Of a DNA stretch of 42,388 nt, positions 33,829 through 42,344 are shown one piece after another. The position numbers were made by a program, and so were the translations under genes. The DNA comes from an uncultured Clostridium sp. Its GTDB lineage: Bacteria; Bacillota; Clostridia; TANB77; CAG-508. The notes below the pieces were generated by a model. That model ran no database searches, had not been told where the DNA came from, and saw only the letters and a program-made list of their open reading frames with translations. The stretch is from positions 1 to 42,388 of the forward strand of contig USCB01000011.1 in assembly GCA_900553125.1 (NCBI GenBank). Direction: 5' to 3'. Every line of letters begins with the position of its first letter. Position 1 is the first letter of the stretch.

Positions 33829-35550
33829 TTATTTTTTCTCAATTAGTGCTAATTCTTCTTTTCTTTTAATCTTATGAGTAGTAGTTTTAATCAAAGGCTT
33901 ATCAGTTATAATCATATTTTTTATATATTTATATGGTGGTAAAGTCTTATTAATTTCCTTTATCTTATTCCACAAAATCTCATACAATTCATCTTCACTT
34001 CTATTTTTTATTGCATCTTTATTATAAACAATCTTAACAGAAACCATAGGGTCATTCTTATCGCCTCTTTGAGCCATTCCGTAAATAAAACTTTCTTCTA
34101 CTTCTGGTAATTTATCTACCAAAATCTCAAGTTCTTCTGGAAAAACTTTTTTACCATTTTTCATAACAATAACATCTTTTTCTCTACCTGTTAAGAATAA
34201 GAAACCATCATTATCAATATATCCTAAATCTCCTGTATAGAACCATCCATCCTTTAAAACTTTATTTGTAGCTTCTTCATTTTCATAATATCCCATCATT
34301 ATATTAGGACCTTTTACGCGTACTTCACCTATTCCGTCTTTGTCTTTATTTACGATTTCAACTGTAACGTGTTTCATTGGAAATCCAACTGAACCATTTC
34401 TTATATATTTGTCATTCTCAGCTGCAATAACAGGACATGTTTCTGTAAGTCCATATCCTTGAATTAAATGTACACCAAGTTCATTAAATTTAACAGATAC
34501 TTTTTTATCTAAAGGTGCTCCTCCTGATATTATAAATCTCATTTTTCCGCCTAAGCCATCTAAAACTTGCTTAAATAATTTTCTTCTTATATCAATATGA
34601 AATTTTAGTAAAAAATTACTTATTTTGGTAGCCATATTTATTAATTTAGTTTTTCCTTTTTTTTCAATTTCTTTTTCAATACTTTCATACATCTTATTTA
34701 CAAGTAATGGTACTCCTACAAAAACAGACACTTCATATTCTTTCAAATTTTGTTTTATATATCTTAATCCATCTGGAAATACTGTTTTCACTCCTGCTGC
34801 TAGCATAACAAGCATTCCTGTTGAACCAAATATGTGATGGAATGGTAAAAATGCAATATTGGTATCTGTTGGATACAAACTTTCTACCATGAGCATATCT
34901 GCTATATTTGCTGCAATTGCTTTTTGGTTTAGCATTACTGCTTTTGATTTTGACGTAGTTCCTGATGTAAATAAAAGTATGCTCATTGTTTCTGCATTTA
35001 CTTCATTATTTACAAATTCATCATTTCCATTTTCTATTTGTTTTTTTCCTTCTTGTAGTAAATCATCAAATTTTATGTATTTATCTATGTTTCCCATACA
35101 TATAAAATTATGTATATTTGTCTTTCCATTCTGTTTTATTGTTGCTATATTTTCCTCATATTTTTCGTCAAATACAATGGCATCAACTTTTGCTCTTATT
35201 AAAGAATCTTCTAATTCATTTAATTGTAGTTCTTTATCTATTGGAACAGAAACTATCCCTCCAAATAGATTGCTAATATGGGCTACTGCCCACTCATACC
35301 TATTTCTACCGCAAATTGCAATTCTTTTGCCTTTTAAACCTAACTTGTAAAGAGAAGTACCAAATGAGTTTACATCATCTAAAAGGTTTTGATATGTATG
35401 ATTTATATACTCCACTTTCTTATCTTCTTTTTTTACTTTTGTAACAAATGCGACATTATTTTTATATAATTTTACCGAATTGTATATTACTTCTTTTATA
35501 TTACTAAATATTGGCACATCTCTAAATTTATTTTTTTCCTTTAATTTCAT
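33829..35550 (-). CDS. AMP-forming long-chain acyl-CoA synthetase-like ligase, second copy
   Basis: 573-residue ANL-superfamily enzyme. P-loop-like LFTSGTTSKSKAVML (about residue 200), GYGLTETCP, GWFYTGDLGYIDNDGF with the conserved Asp, RGKD-like LTGREKDVIV, and KNGKKVFPEELE. The end has TTTHKIKRKEE with the likely catalytic lysine. Compared with the copy at 2515-4197 it keeps the YTGD form of the hinge motif that the other has as NTED. Start ATG after AAAGGAG. Stand-alone minus-strand gene between accessory genes. Confidence 0.85.
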   Translation of the reverse strand: MKLKEKNKFRDVPIFSNIKEVIYNSVKLYKNNVAFVTKVKKEDKKVEYINHTYQNLLDDVNSFGTSLYKLGLKGKRIAICGRNRYEWAVAHISNLFGGIVSVPIDKELQLNELEDSLIRAKVDAIVFDEKYEENIATIKQNGKTNIHNFICMGNIDKYIKFDDLLQEGKKQIENGNDEFVNNEVNAETMSILLFTSGTTSKSKAVMLNQKAIAANIADMLMVESLYPTDTNIAFLPFHHIFGSTGMLVMLAAGVKTVFPDGLRYIKQNLKEYEVSVFVGVPLLVNKMYESIEKEIEKKGKTKLINMATKISNFLLKFHIDIRRKLFKQVLDGLGGKMRFIISGGAPLDKKVSVKFNELGVHLIQGYGLTETCPVIAAENDKYIRNGSVGFPMKHVTVEIVNKDKDGIGEVRVKGPNIMMGYYENEEATNKVLKDGWFYTGDLGYIDNDGFLFLTGREKDVIVMKNGKKVFPEELEILVDKLPEVEESFIYGMAQRGDKNDPMVSVKIVYNKDAIKNRSEDELYEILWNKIKEINKTLPPYKYIKNMIITDKPLIKTTTHKIKRKEELALIEKK

Positions 35551-35615
35551 AATTTTCTCCTTTTATTTAGTTTGCGAAACTAGATTATCATACTTAACTT
35601 ACTTTGTCAATTTAC

Positions 35616-35644
35616 TTGACTCCCCCTTCTAAAAATGTTATTAT
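35616..35644 (+). promoter_or_regulatory. Promoter of the DUF1836 gene
   Basis: TTGACT (35616-35621) and TATTAT (35639-35644), 17 bases apart, leaving a leader of only about 20 bases before the start codon. Confidence 0.65.
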
Positions 35645-35670
35645 GTTGGCTGAAGGAAAGTGATAGTAAT

Positions 35671-36186
35671 ATGTGTAATAATAAAAAAGATTTAATTTCA
35701 TTAGATCAAGTTCACATTCCTAGATGGAATGAACTTCCTAATGTTGATTTATATTTAGACCAAGTAGTAACTTTTATAAATTCTTCATTGGAATCATTTT
35801 TACCTTGTAATAATGGAAATGAAGATAAAAAAGAAAATCAAATTTTGACTAAAACTATGATTAATAACTATGTAAAAAATCATTTGATTGATGCACCTGT
35901 TAAGAAAAAATATTCTAAAATTCAGTGTGCTAAGATTTTTGCTATTTGTATTTTGAAACAGGTTTATAGCATGAATGAAATATATATTTTGATTGATACA
36001 GCCTTAAAACATACCGATGTTGAACATGCTTATGATAGATTTTGTTGTTTGTTTGAAGAGGCCTTGAAATGTGCTTTTAATAAAGAGGATTTTGTTGATA
36101 ATGATTCTGGAGATGGTAATAAGTATTTACTTAAATCTGTTTTGCTTTCTTGTAGTTATAAGATTTATGTGCAAAATATTATATGA
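35671..36186 (+). CDS. DUF1836 domain protein
   Basis: 171 residues from ATG 35671, ten bases after AAGGAAAG; the upstream ORF start overlaps the promoter. The pattern LTKTMINNYVKNHLIDAPVKKKYSKIQCAKIFAICILKQVYSMNEI is the DUF1836 signature, which looks like a MerR-type winged helix-turn-helix, so a DNA-binding role is likely. The C-terminal part (FEEALKCAF, LLSCSYKIYVQNII) fits the family. Single-gene unit ending in a perfect terminator. Confidence 0.85.
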   Translation: MCNNKKDLISLDQVHIPRWNELPNVDLYLDQVVTFINSSLESFLPCNNGNEDKKENQILTKTMINNYVKNHLIDAPVKKKYSKIQCAKIFAICILKQVYSMNEIYILIDTALKHTDVEHAYDRFCCLFEEALKCAFNKEDFVDNDSGDGNKYLLKSVLLSCSYKIYVQNII

Positions 36187-36206
36187 ATTTTGTAAATTTA
36201 ACTTTC

Positions 36207-36252
36207 AAAAAATAGCAGGTATATCCTTAAGGATATACCTGCTATTTTTATT
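36207..36252 (+). terminator. Strong terminator after the DUF1836 gene
   Basis: Perfect 19-bp inverted repeat with AATAGCAGGTATATCC in the left arm, a TTAA loop, and a terminal run of T. Confidence 0.9.
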
Positions 36253-36266
36253 ATGACAATAAACAA

Positions 36267-36464
36267 CTAAGATAACTTATACTTAGTATTATCATGCACA
36301 ATTTCCAAGTCCAATGCGCATTTGCTATATTTTTTTGGATTAGCAAGAATATCATACATGATATTTTCAAAAATGTAGTTTACGGTATTGCTCAATTCTC
36401 TCGCTCCTGTATCTAATGTAATAGATTCTTCTGCAATTTGATCAAAAAGTCTTCCATCATATGA
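36267..36464 (-). pseudogene. Remnant of a ClpX-like ATPase C-terminus
   Basis: An open minus-strand stretch without a start codon, preceded by an in-frame TAA. It reads FDQIAEESITLDTGARELS, then NYIFENIMYDILANP and a natural stop. The TGAREL motif and following helix match the small C-terminal domain of ClpX-type AAA+ proteins (TGARGL in ClpX). About 65 residues survive; no AAA+ core is present upstream, where the MBL gene ends. Confidence 0.6.
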
Positions 36465-36466
36465 TT

Positions 36467-36486
36467 ATGTGTTTTACAAAACACAT
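36467..36486 (-). terminator. Small hairpin after the MBL-fold gene
   Basis: ATGTGTTTT / AAAACACAT with a two-base loop, eight bases beyond the stop codon. It lacks a good T tract, so it may only stabilise the message end. Confidence 0.45.
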
Positions 36487-36494
36487 AAAACATA

Positions 36495-37910
36495 TTATTT
36501 GAATTTGGTTGTTAAAGTTTTTACCAATCCATAAGGATCCACTCTAAAGAAATATTCTCTTCCAAGCAATCCCACTCTCTTAGTATCAACTTCATTTACA
36601 ATTCTTTCTGCAAAAATTTCCTTTGTTTGGCTTTCTCCGTGATTTACTAAGACCAATTTAAGATTTTCGAACTGTTTCAAAAAAGCAATCATTTCATCTG
36701 CTTTTGCATGTGCAGAATATTCTGTAGTATATTCTACATCAGCTCTCTTCTTTGCAATCAATCCTCCAACTTCTACCATTTCTCCAAGTTCAGTACTTTT
36801 CAGCCTATTCCCCATAGTTCCTTCAGCTGTATAACCTGTAAACTGTATCAGTGCTTTATTTCTTGAAATGTATTCTGGAATATAAACCTGTGCTGGACCA
36901 TATGAACCCATTCCAGAAGTTGTAAGAATTATCTTTTTATTCTCATCTTCTAATACTGATCCCCTGCTTTCCTTATCAACCCATGTCAAATTATCTGGCA
37001 AAAAATCTCTCATTTCTGGTTTAATACATAAACCATCATTAATATATAAATGAGTATATTTAATTCCCAATTTTCCATCAAAGTAGATTAGAATTTGAGT
37101 ATCCAGTTTTCCTTCCTTCTGCATGCATTTCAACTTGTACAAAATCTCCTGTGCTCTTCCTAGTGAAAATACTAATACTATTGCTGTCCCATCATTGTTC
37201 AAACATTTTATAATATTTTCTTCAAAAGTTTCACAGATTTCATCTGAATTCATGTCCCCATAAGTTGATTCCTGAACAACTGTTAATGGTAATTCTAAAA
37301 TCCATTTTGGTATTGGGGCAACATCAAAAAACATATTCTTGTTATTATAATCACCTGTAAATAACAAATTAATGTCTTCATACCCCGGATAACTTATTTG
37401 AACAAGAATAAGTGCTGCACCAACAAGATGACCATTTTCCAAAAATGTAACCTTAACATTCTCATTAACCTGTATGGTTTCATTATATCTGCAAGGTTTT
37501 AAAAGAGATAATGTTTTGTCCACATCTGAATCAGAATATAAACATCTTTCATTTTTTCTTTTTGCAACTGAACTCAATACTTTGAAACTGTCATTTAAAG
37601 CTAATGGTAATAGCTTTGCTGTTGTTTCTGTTGTATAGATTGGTCTTGAAAAGCCATTTTTAACCATATAAGGCAGCCTTCCTACATGATCTACATGCAC
37701 ATGTGTAACTAAACAGAAATCAATATTTTCCGCATTAAATGGTAAAGCCGTGTTTAATTCATCATATTTCCGTTCTTGAAATAAACCACAGTCTACTACA
37801 AACCGTAAGGTTTCTCCATCTGGCTTTTTCACAATTACTAGATTACATGAACCTGTAACCTCACTATTCATTGCCATTATGTCTGCATAAAATTTACAAC
37901 TTTTTCCCAT
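36495..37910 (-). CDS. MBL-fold RNA-processing-type metallohydrolase (beta-CASP like)
   Basis: About 471 residues from ATG 37910, nine bases after GGAGG. The metallo-beta-lactamase motif is THVHVDHVGRLPYM (HxHxDH), with GHLVGAALI and LLFTGDYN further on. A beta-CASP-like half follows: TVVQESTYGD, IVLVFSLGRAQEIL, ILTTSGMG, and YSAHAKADEM and LVNHGES near the end. Family members act as RNA or DNA nucleases of the RNase J/CPSF type. In contrast to the core genes it carries two in-frame CGG codons (37803-37805 and 37770-37772) that must be read as Arg to give LRFVVDCGLFQERKYDEL; a +1 slip there would hit a stop at once. This suggests recent arrival from another genome. Confidence 0.85.
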   Translation of the reverse strand: MGKSCKFYADIMAMNSEVTGSCNLVIVKKPDGETLRFVVDCGLFQERKYDELNTALPFNAENIDFCLVTHVHVDHVGRLPYMVKNGFSRPIYTTETTAKLLPLALNDSFKVLSSVAKRKNERCLYSDSDVDKTLSLLKPCRYNETIQVNENVKVTFLENGHLVGAALILVQISYPGYEDINLLFTGDYNNKNMFFDVAPIPKWILELPLTVVQESTYGDMNSDEICETFEENIIKCLNNDGTAIVLVFSLGRAQEILYKLKCMQKEGKLDTQILIYFDGKLGIKYTHLYINDGLCIKPEMRDFLPDNLTWVDKESRGSVLEDENKKIILTTSGMGSYGPAQVYIPEYISRNKALIQFTGYTAEGTMGNRLKSTELGEMVEVGGLIAKKRADVEYTTEYSAHAKADEMIAFLKQFENLKLVLVNHGESQTKEIFAERIVNEVDTKRVGLLGREYFFRVDPYGLVKTLTTKFK

Positions 37911-38111
37911 AAACATGTTCCTCCTACATTAAATTATTTTATTCAATGTTTAAACTGCTACATTACAAACTAATTTTACCATCTTCGACTTTTTATGTCA
38001 ATCACTATAAAGTATTTTTGTATATTTTTTATCAGTTGATATTACAGTATTTATTTTTGCAAGAATTTTCAAAATTTAACTTTCATTTAACATATTTTAT
38101 ATCACTCAAAG

Positions 38112-38140
38112 TTGCATATTATGTTAAATTATGTTAAAAT
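38112..38140 (+). promoter_or_regulatory. Promoter of paralogue C
   Basis: TTGCAT (38112-38117) and TAAAAT (38135-38140), 17 bases apart. The sequence from -35 to beyond -10 is near-identical to the promoter of paralogue A. Confidence 0.7.
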
Positions 38141-38182
38141 ACATATGTAACAAGTTTGTTTAGCAGAAAAAAGGAGGATTTT

Positions 38183-38737
38183 ATGGGAAAAATCACTTTG
38201 ACACAGGACGAGGAAAAGCTCTTAAAGGCTTTGTGTTGCCCGAAAAACACTGATGGATATTTCGAACTTGCAATGGAATATTGTGAATTCGACAATCTGT
38301 CATCATATTTGGGCGAATATGATGATGAAAATGTTTCCAAATACATCAAGAAAATGTATTTGGAAATAAAATCTCATCAAAAGTTTCAAAAAAAATTACG
38401 GTTGTTAGCTCAGCTATCAATCGCAAATAAAATGCTTTCAGGTCATGCTACATACGAGTTCATCGAAAATGTAACTTGTATAACAAGTATGCGCCTGATA
38501 AAAGAAATGATGGAACAGAAACCATCAAAAAAAATTACAGTTATGTATTTTTTCAAAAGGATTGAAAATCTGCCTGGGAAATCTCCCCAGTACAGAACAA
38601 AACTTTGGAAAGAATACCAGCAAAGCGTGACACGTAAGAAATCCGATTTCTTGGAATATTTTATTTTGTCACGTTCCGGCTTAATCGGCTTAGACGAAGA
38701 GCCTCTCATTATTGAAGCTCTTAAAAACAGTTTTTAA
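38183..38737 (+). CDS. Paralogue C of the unrecognised three-member family
   Basis: 184 residues, ATG 38183 seven bases after AAGGAGG. Closest to A at the N-terminus (EKLLKALCCPKNTDGYFELAM) and to both A and B from KLRLLAQLSIANKML through YEFIENVTCITSMRLIKEMM, PSKKITVMYFFKRIENL, FLEYFILS to ALKNSF. Helical, cytosolic, no known motif. It carries one in-frame CGG (38399-38401, Arg of KKLRLLAQ), which must be a normal sense codon here because a slip leads to a stop at once. Single-gene unit with promoter and 3' hairpin. Confidence 0.8.
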   Translation: MGKITLTQDEEKLLKALCCPKNTDGYFELAMEYCEFDNLSSYLGEYDDENVSKYIKKMYLEIKSHQKFQKKLRLLAQLSIANKMLSGHATYEFIENVTCITSMRLIKEMMEQKPSKKITVMYFFKRIENLPGKSPQYRTKLWKEYQQSVTRKKSDFLEYFILSRSGLIGLDEEPLIIEALKNSF

Positions 38738-38745
38738 TCGTCCTA

Positions 38746-38792
38746 CCTCCTCACCCGAAACATTTGCTTTTCAAAATATTCGGGTAAGGAGG
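38746..38792 (+). terminator. 3' hairpin of paralogue C
   Basis: CCTCCTCACCCGAA / TTCGGGTAAGGAGG with TTTGCTTTTCAAAA in the middle; same design as the hairpins after A and B. Confidence 0.75.
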
Positions 38793-38955
38793 GCTACATA
38801 ACATATTTTGTTAAATGTGTTGAATTGTATTGTATTTATCCAATAAATTAATTAAAATTCTATTTAAAATAACTACAATAATCGAGTATTTTTTTAAGTT
38901 ATGTATTATATACCTCAAAATCTTTTTTGTGACTCTCATATTTATATTTTTTGAT

Positions 38956-39114
38956 TTACTTTGTTGCAAAAATAACTTTAAGAATTTTTATGAAATCTTC
39001 TATTAAATTAATACTTTTTCCAAAAATATCTATTATTTCTTCCATTAATCTATTATCAAAATTATATATACCATTTAAATTTCTAAAATTTTTAAACTCT
39101 ACACTTTTAATCAT
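38956..39114 (-). pseudogene. N-terminal fragment of a RecF/OLD-type ATPase
   Basis: 52-residue ORF that keeps an AAGGAAG ribosome binding site and the opening MIKSVEFKNFRNLNGIYNFDNRL, typical of SMC/RecF/OLD-like ATPases. The Walker A expected next is replaced by EEIIDIFGKSINLIEDFIK, a degraded or deleted P-loop, and a stop follows. It starts 21 bases after the HTH-Fic gene, so an HTH-Fic plus ATPase operon may have decayed. Confidence 0.5.
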
Positions 39115-39135
39115 TTTTCTTTCTTCCTTAATTCA

Positions 39136-40068
39136 TTATTTCAAATAATATTCTATCATTTTAATATATTGATCTTGTGCATTTAAACATGTATCAGTTA
39201 AATATCCTTTTTCACTTTTGTATTCTCTCAATCCTCTATAATAAAATAAATTATCTGCATCTTGTATAATAAAAGGAACAATATTGTTTTTTAAACATTC
39301 CTTAAACATAATAATTCTCCCTATTCTACCATTACCATCTTGAAATGGATGTATGCTTTCAAATTTATAATGAAATTCAATTATTTCTTTTATGGTAATT
39401 TGATTAAGTGAATTATACAAATCCATTAGTTTCGACATCTCTTTTTCAACATTATTTGGTGATGTTGTCTTAACTCCACTTCCTATCGTATTAGCTCTTT
39501 GTTTATATTCTCCAACATTAAACCATTCCACTCGACTATCTGAAGTACCTTCTTTCAAAATCTTATGAAATTTTTTTATCATTTTTTCAGTTAGTTTTTT
39601 ATCTGCTACATCTAACATATAATCAACTAATTTAAAGTGATTAGCTGTTTCTAATATATCATCTACTTTTGCAACTGTATCACTTTCAAATAAAATACTA
39701 TTTGTTTCGAAAATATATCTTGTTTGATCCTCTGTTAAGGTACTTCCTTCAATATGATTTGTATTATATGCAAACGAAACCTGAGTTCGATGATATAAAT
39801 TTCCTTTTAATTTCATATCTTTTTGTTCTCTAAGTGTGCCTAATACATTTATTTTTGAAATATCAAATTTATCTTCTTCGTCATTTAATAATTCATCAAT
39901 TGATACTTCAAACAATTCAGCTAATCTTTTTATCGATTCAATACTAGGCTCTAAGCTACCTGATTCATATTTCGAAATTGTACCAGCACTAACCTTCAAA
40001 ATATCAGCAAGGTCATTTTGAGTCATCTTCCTGTTTTCTCTATATAACTTAATTCTATCTCCTAACAT
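39136..40068 (-). CDS. HTH-Fic protein (XRE DNA-binding domain fused to Fic/AMPylase domain)
   Basis: 310 residues. Residues 4-62 are a Cro/C1-type helix-turn-helix (MTQNDLADILKVSAGTISKYESGS). The rest is a Fic domain predicted to transfer AMP or another nucleotide part to a target hydroxyl, with the canonical catalytic motif HPFQDGNGRIGR. An N-terminal inhibitory-helix-like segment, TNHIEGSTLT, precedes the Fic core, so it is probably self-inhibited. ATG after AAAGGAG. A twice-repeated TTTCCAAAAAAGA motif upstream may be its operator. Confidence 0.9.
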   Translation of the reverse strand: MLGDRIKLYRENRKMTQNDLADILKVSAGTISKYESGSLEPSIESIKRLAELFEVSIDELLNDEEDKFDISKINVLGTLREQKDMKLKGNLYHRTQVSFAYNTNHIEGSTLTEDQTRYIFETNSILFESDTVAKVDDILETANHFKLVDYMLDVADKKLTEKMIKKFHKILKEGTSDSRVEWFNVGEYKQRANTIGSGVKTTSPNNVEKEMSKLMDLYNSLNQITIKEIIEFHYKFESIHPFQDGNGRIGRIIMFKECLKNNIVPFIIQDADNLFYYRGLREYKSEKGYLTDTCLNAQDQYIKMIEYYLK

Positions 40069-40395
40069 AACAAAAACTCTCCTTTTTAGATTATACTAAT
40101 ATTATATCATATTATTTCCAAAAAAGAAAGTTTTTATTAAATTTATTACTATTAGTTTCCAAAAAAGATTTTGCCAGTATCGATTAATTATAAAAAATTC
40201 GAAAATTTTTTTTAATTTATTTTATCATTAACAAATCTCTCTAATACGCTGTATATCAACAACTAAATTTAAATATTAATATTTTTTAGCCTTAATATTA
40301 CTTTTTGGAATTATACTATAAAATTTTTATTGTTGACGTTTGTTAATTATTATGTTATTATATTTTTGATTAACAAAGTTTTATGAGGTATTTTT
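40069..40395. promoter_or_regulatory. Intergenic region between the Fic gene and a decayed gene: repeat operators and promoter
   Basis: It holds a direct repeat TTTCCAAAAAAGA (40115-40127 and 40156-40168, 41 bases apart, about four helical turns), placed before the minus-strand HTH-Fic gene. On the plus strand it has a good promoter, TTGACG (40333-40338) and TATTAT (40356-40361) 17 bases apart, for the decayed gene at 40396. Nothing else is evident. Confidence 0.5.
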
Positions 40396-41094
40396 ATGAA
40401 GAAATTTTATAATTCGGCAGATTTATATACATCAATAATGAGAAGTGAATATATAAATTCAGATAATAGATTTTTCTATAATACATTTGTGCCTATTGAG
40501 GCCAATAATAATGATGAGGCAATTCAATCAATAAAACATATAAAATCAGAAATCAAAAAAATTTCAAATGAAAATATGAAAAAAATAATCTTAATATAAT
40601 CGCACTATCCTTGTTAAATTCGCAATTATATGTCACAAAATTGATGAATGTTCAAACTTCAGAGCAACTAATTATTAATTTTTTAGAATACGATTTTACA
40701 AATTTCTCAAACTATTTCTCATTCTTCCTTGACTTTGGCTTTTTATCTATAGTTTCACCTATAAAATCAACAGATATAGCAATGTTTAGAGTACTTTTTA
40801 TAACTACACTATATGTTACAAATATATGATTTGTTATCTATTAATCCTGATTATGTGAAGGCTACAAGAAAAGATACAAAAACACTAATAAAACAAATAA
40901 AAGAACTGTCCAATAATAATAATATAAAACTTGAATACGGAAAAGTCTATAAGCTTAGCTCTGTTTTTGAATTATTTTATTTAAATTTACTATTTCTAGT
41001 AAGCAACAATAATAATTACGTAAAAAAATGCAAATGTTGTGGTAAGTATTTTTATACAAACAAAGTAAATGTAACTTATTGTAATAGAATTTAA
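40396..41094 (+). pseudogene. Frameshifted gene, possibly DUF6076-like with C-terminal zinc motif
   Basis: Three reading frames in series encode one apparent protein. They are 40396-40599 (MKKFYNSADLYTS..., IEANNNDEAIQSIKHI), about 40590-40829 (LLNSQLYVTKLMNVQTSEQLIINFLEYDF..., FRVLFITTLYV) and 40813-41094 (YDLLSINPDYVKATRKDT..., KKCKCCGKYFYTN...YC). The Cys-x2-Cys near the end resembles the tail of DUF6076 proteins. Neither junction lies at a CGG codon, so this is ordinary decay and a useful contrast with the CGG sites. The end also looks cut short. Confidence 0.6.
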
Positions 41095-41174
41095 AGATTA
41101 AACATTTATTAAATAGAACTTTTTTGTTAGTAAAAAATAATATAAATAAGGTGACGATATTTATCATCAAGTAG

Positions 41175-41408
41175 TTGTTGGATATGTTCAAGCTTGGAAA
41201 GGATGAATTCTTAGAAATGGTTGAATCTGTTGGATGTAAGACATATACAAGAGAACAAATTGAAAAAGCTTTACAAAATACAATGTATATGGTAAAAGCA
41301 ACTGTCAACGGAAAACTAGCTGGCATAGGTAGAGTTGTTGGTGATTATAGTATTTTTAAAAAATGGAACAGGACTTGGAAAGTATTAAAATTAGATATAA
41401 TTAAATAA
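41175..41408 (+). pseudogene. Truncated GNAT acetyltransferase remnant
   Basis: Encodes REQIEKALQNTMYMVKATVNGKLAGIGRVVGDYS, the N-terminal strands of a GNAT domain. The segment that should follow is missing, and a KNGTGLGK acetyl-CoA-loop-like piece appears in another frame about ten codons later. A deletion plus frameshift; no CGG involved. Confidence 0.65.
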
Positions 41409-41432
41409 CTTGAAAGAAGGTAAAATGTAAAT

Positions 41433-42191
41433 ATGAATAACATTGATTTTTTAGATAAAACTTTGGAAGTAACAATTGATAGACCTCTAGGTAGTAAACA
41501 TCCTAAACATGATTTTATCTATCCCGTAAATTATGGATATGTACCAAATACAATAAGTGGCGATGGAGAAGAATTAGATTGTTACATACTTGGAATATAC
41601 AACCCAATAGAGACTTTTAAAGGTAAATGCATTGCAATAATACACAGGTTAAATGATAATGATGATAAATTAATCATTATTCCTGAAAATAAATCTTTTT
41701 CTAATAATGAAATACAAGTTTTAACAGAATTTCAAGAGCAATATTTTAAAAGTGAAATAATAAGGAGTTCAAACTATTTAGAGTTCAGTAAAAACATACC
41801 TGAACTATCTGTTACTAATTTAGAAAATAGTTTAAATTTCTATAAAATTGCTGGATTTAAAATAGAATATGATAGACCTAAGAATAAATTTGCATTTATA
41901 AGTTTGGGCGAAATTCAATTTATGTTACAAGAAATTGCTGATAATGATAAATGGGATATTGCTCCTCTTTCCTACCCTTTTGGAAATGGTATCAACTTTC
42001 AATTAGAAGTAGAAAATTTAGATGAAATATATAATAGTTTTAAAAATTTAAATTATAAAATAACTTTTGATATAGAAGAAAATTGGTATAGAAAAGATAA
42101 CAAATTATTAGGAAACAAAGAATTCTTAATACAAGATCCCGATGGATATTTGTTAAGATTTTCTGAAGATTTAGGCGAAAAGGAAGTTTAG
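41433..42191 (+). CDS. Fusion of an inorganic-pyrophosphatase-like domain with a VOC (glyoxalase/bleomycin-resistance) domain
   Basis: 252 residues from an ATG after GAAGG. Residues 1-112 follow short firmicute pyrophosphatase-like proteins: TIDRPLGSKHPKHDFIYPVNYGYVPNT, GDGEELDCYILG, IAIIHRLNDNDDKLIIIP and FQEQYF. Residues 120-250 are a VOC domain: IPELSVTNLENSLNFYKIAGF, FAFISLGEIQFMLQE, FQLEVENLDEIYNSF, FLIQDPDGYLLRFSEDL. The joint (RSSNYLEFSKNIPEL) has no obvious linker, so the fusion probably arose by deletion between adjacent genes. Both domains look intact. Surrounded by remnants. Confidence 0.8.
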   Translation: MNNIDFLDKTLEVTIDRPLGSKHPKHDFIYPVNYGYVPNTISGDGEELDCYILGIYNPIETFKGKCIAIIHRLNDNDDKLIIIPENKSFSNNEIQVLTEFQEQYFKSEIIRSSNYLEFSKNIPELSVTNLENSLNFYKIAGFKIEYDRPKNKFAFISLGEIQFMLQEIADNDKWDIAPLSYPFGNGINFQLEVENLDEIYNSFKNLNYKITFDIEENWYRKDNKLLGNKEFLIQDPDGYLLRFSEDLGEKEV

Positions 42192-42194
42192 ATT

Positions 42195-42344
42195 ATGAAT
42201 AAATTTAAAGAAATACGCCCTATAGTTTTAGGAAGAGGAAAAAATAGTTACAGATTAACAGTATCAGAAGGATTTGACCTAAATGGAAAACCTATGATGC
42301 ACAGAAAACGGTACATGGAAATAAAAAAGACGCATTTCTTATAA
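42195..42344 (+). pseudogene. Chimeric remnant: Nudix-like start joined to a tyrosine-integrase N-terminus
   Basis: The ORF begins MNKFKEIRPIVLG, which looks like the start of a clostridial Nudix protein. It then reads RGKNSYRLTVSEGFDLNGKP, typical of the arm-binding N-terminus of tyrosine integrases of conjugative elements. Another frame continues QKTVHGNKKDA, the expected integrase continuation, so it is also frameshifted. The rest of the window (42345-42388) shows nothing. Confidence 0.5.

Noticed and set aside
36207..36252. Perfect palindrome as a CRISPR-like or attachment repeat
   Set aside because: Single copy, follows a stop codon and ends in a T run: a terminator. No CRISPR array was seen in the window.
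40396..41094. Frame breaks in the DUF6076-like gene as further recoding sites
   Set aside because: No CGG or other shared motif at either junction, and the C-terminus is cut short; ordinary pseudogene.
42195..42344. CGG in the integrase remnant as a recoding site
   Set aside because: A +1 shift at this CGG leads to a stop three codons on; the integrase-like continuation needs a different shift.
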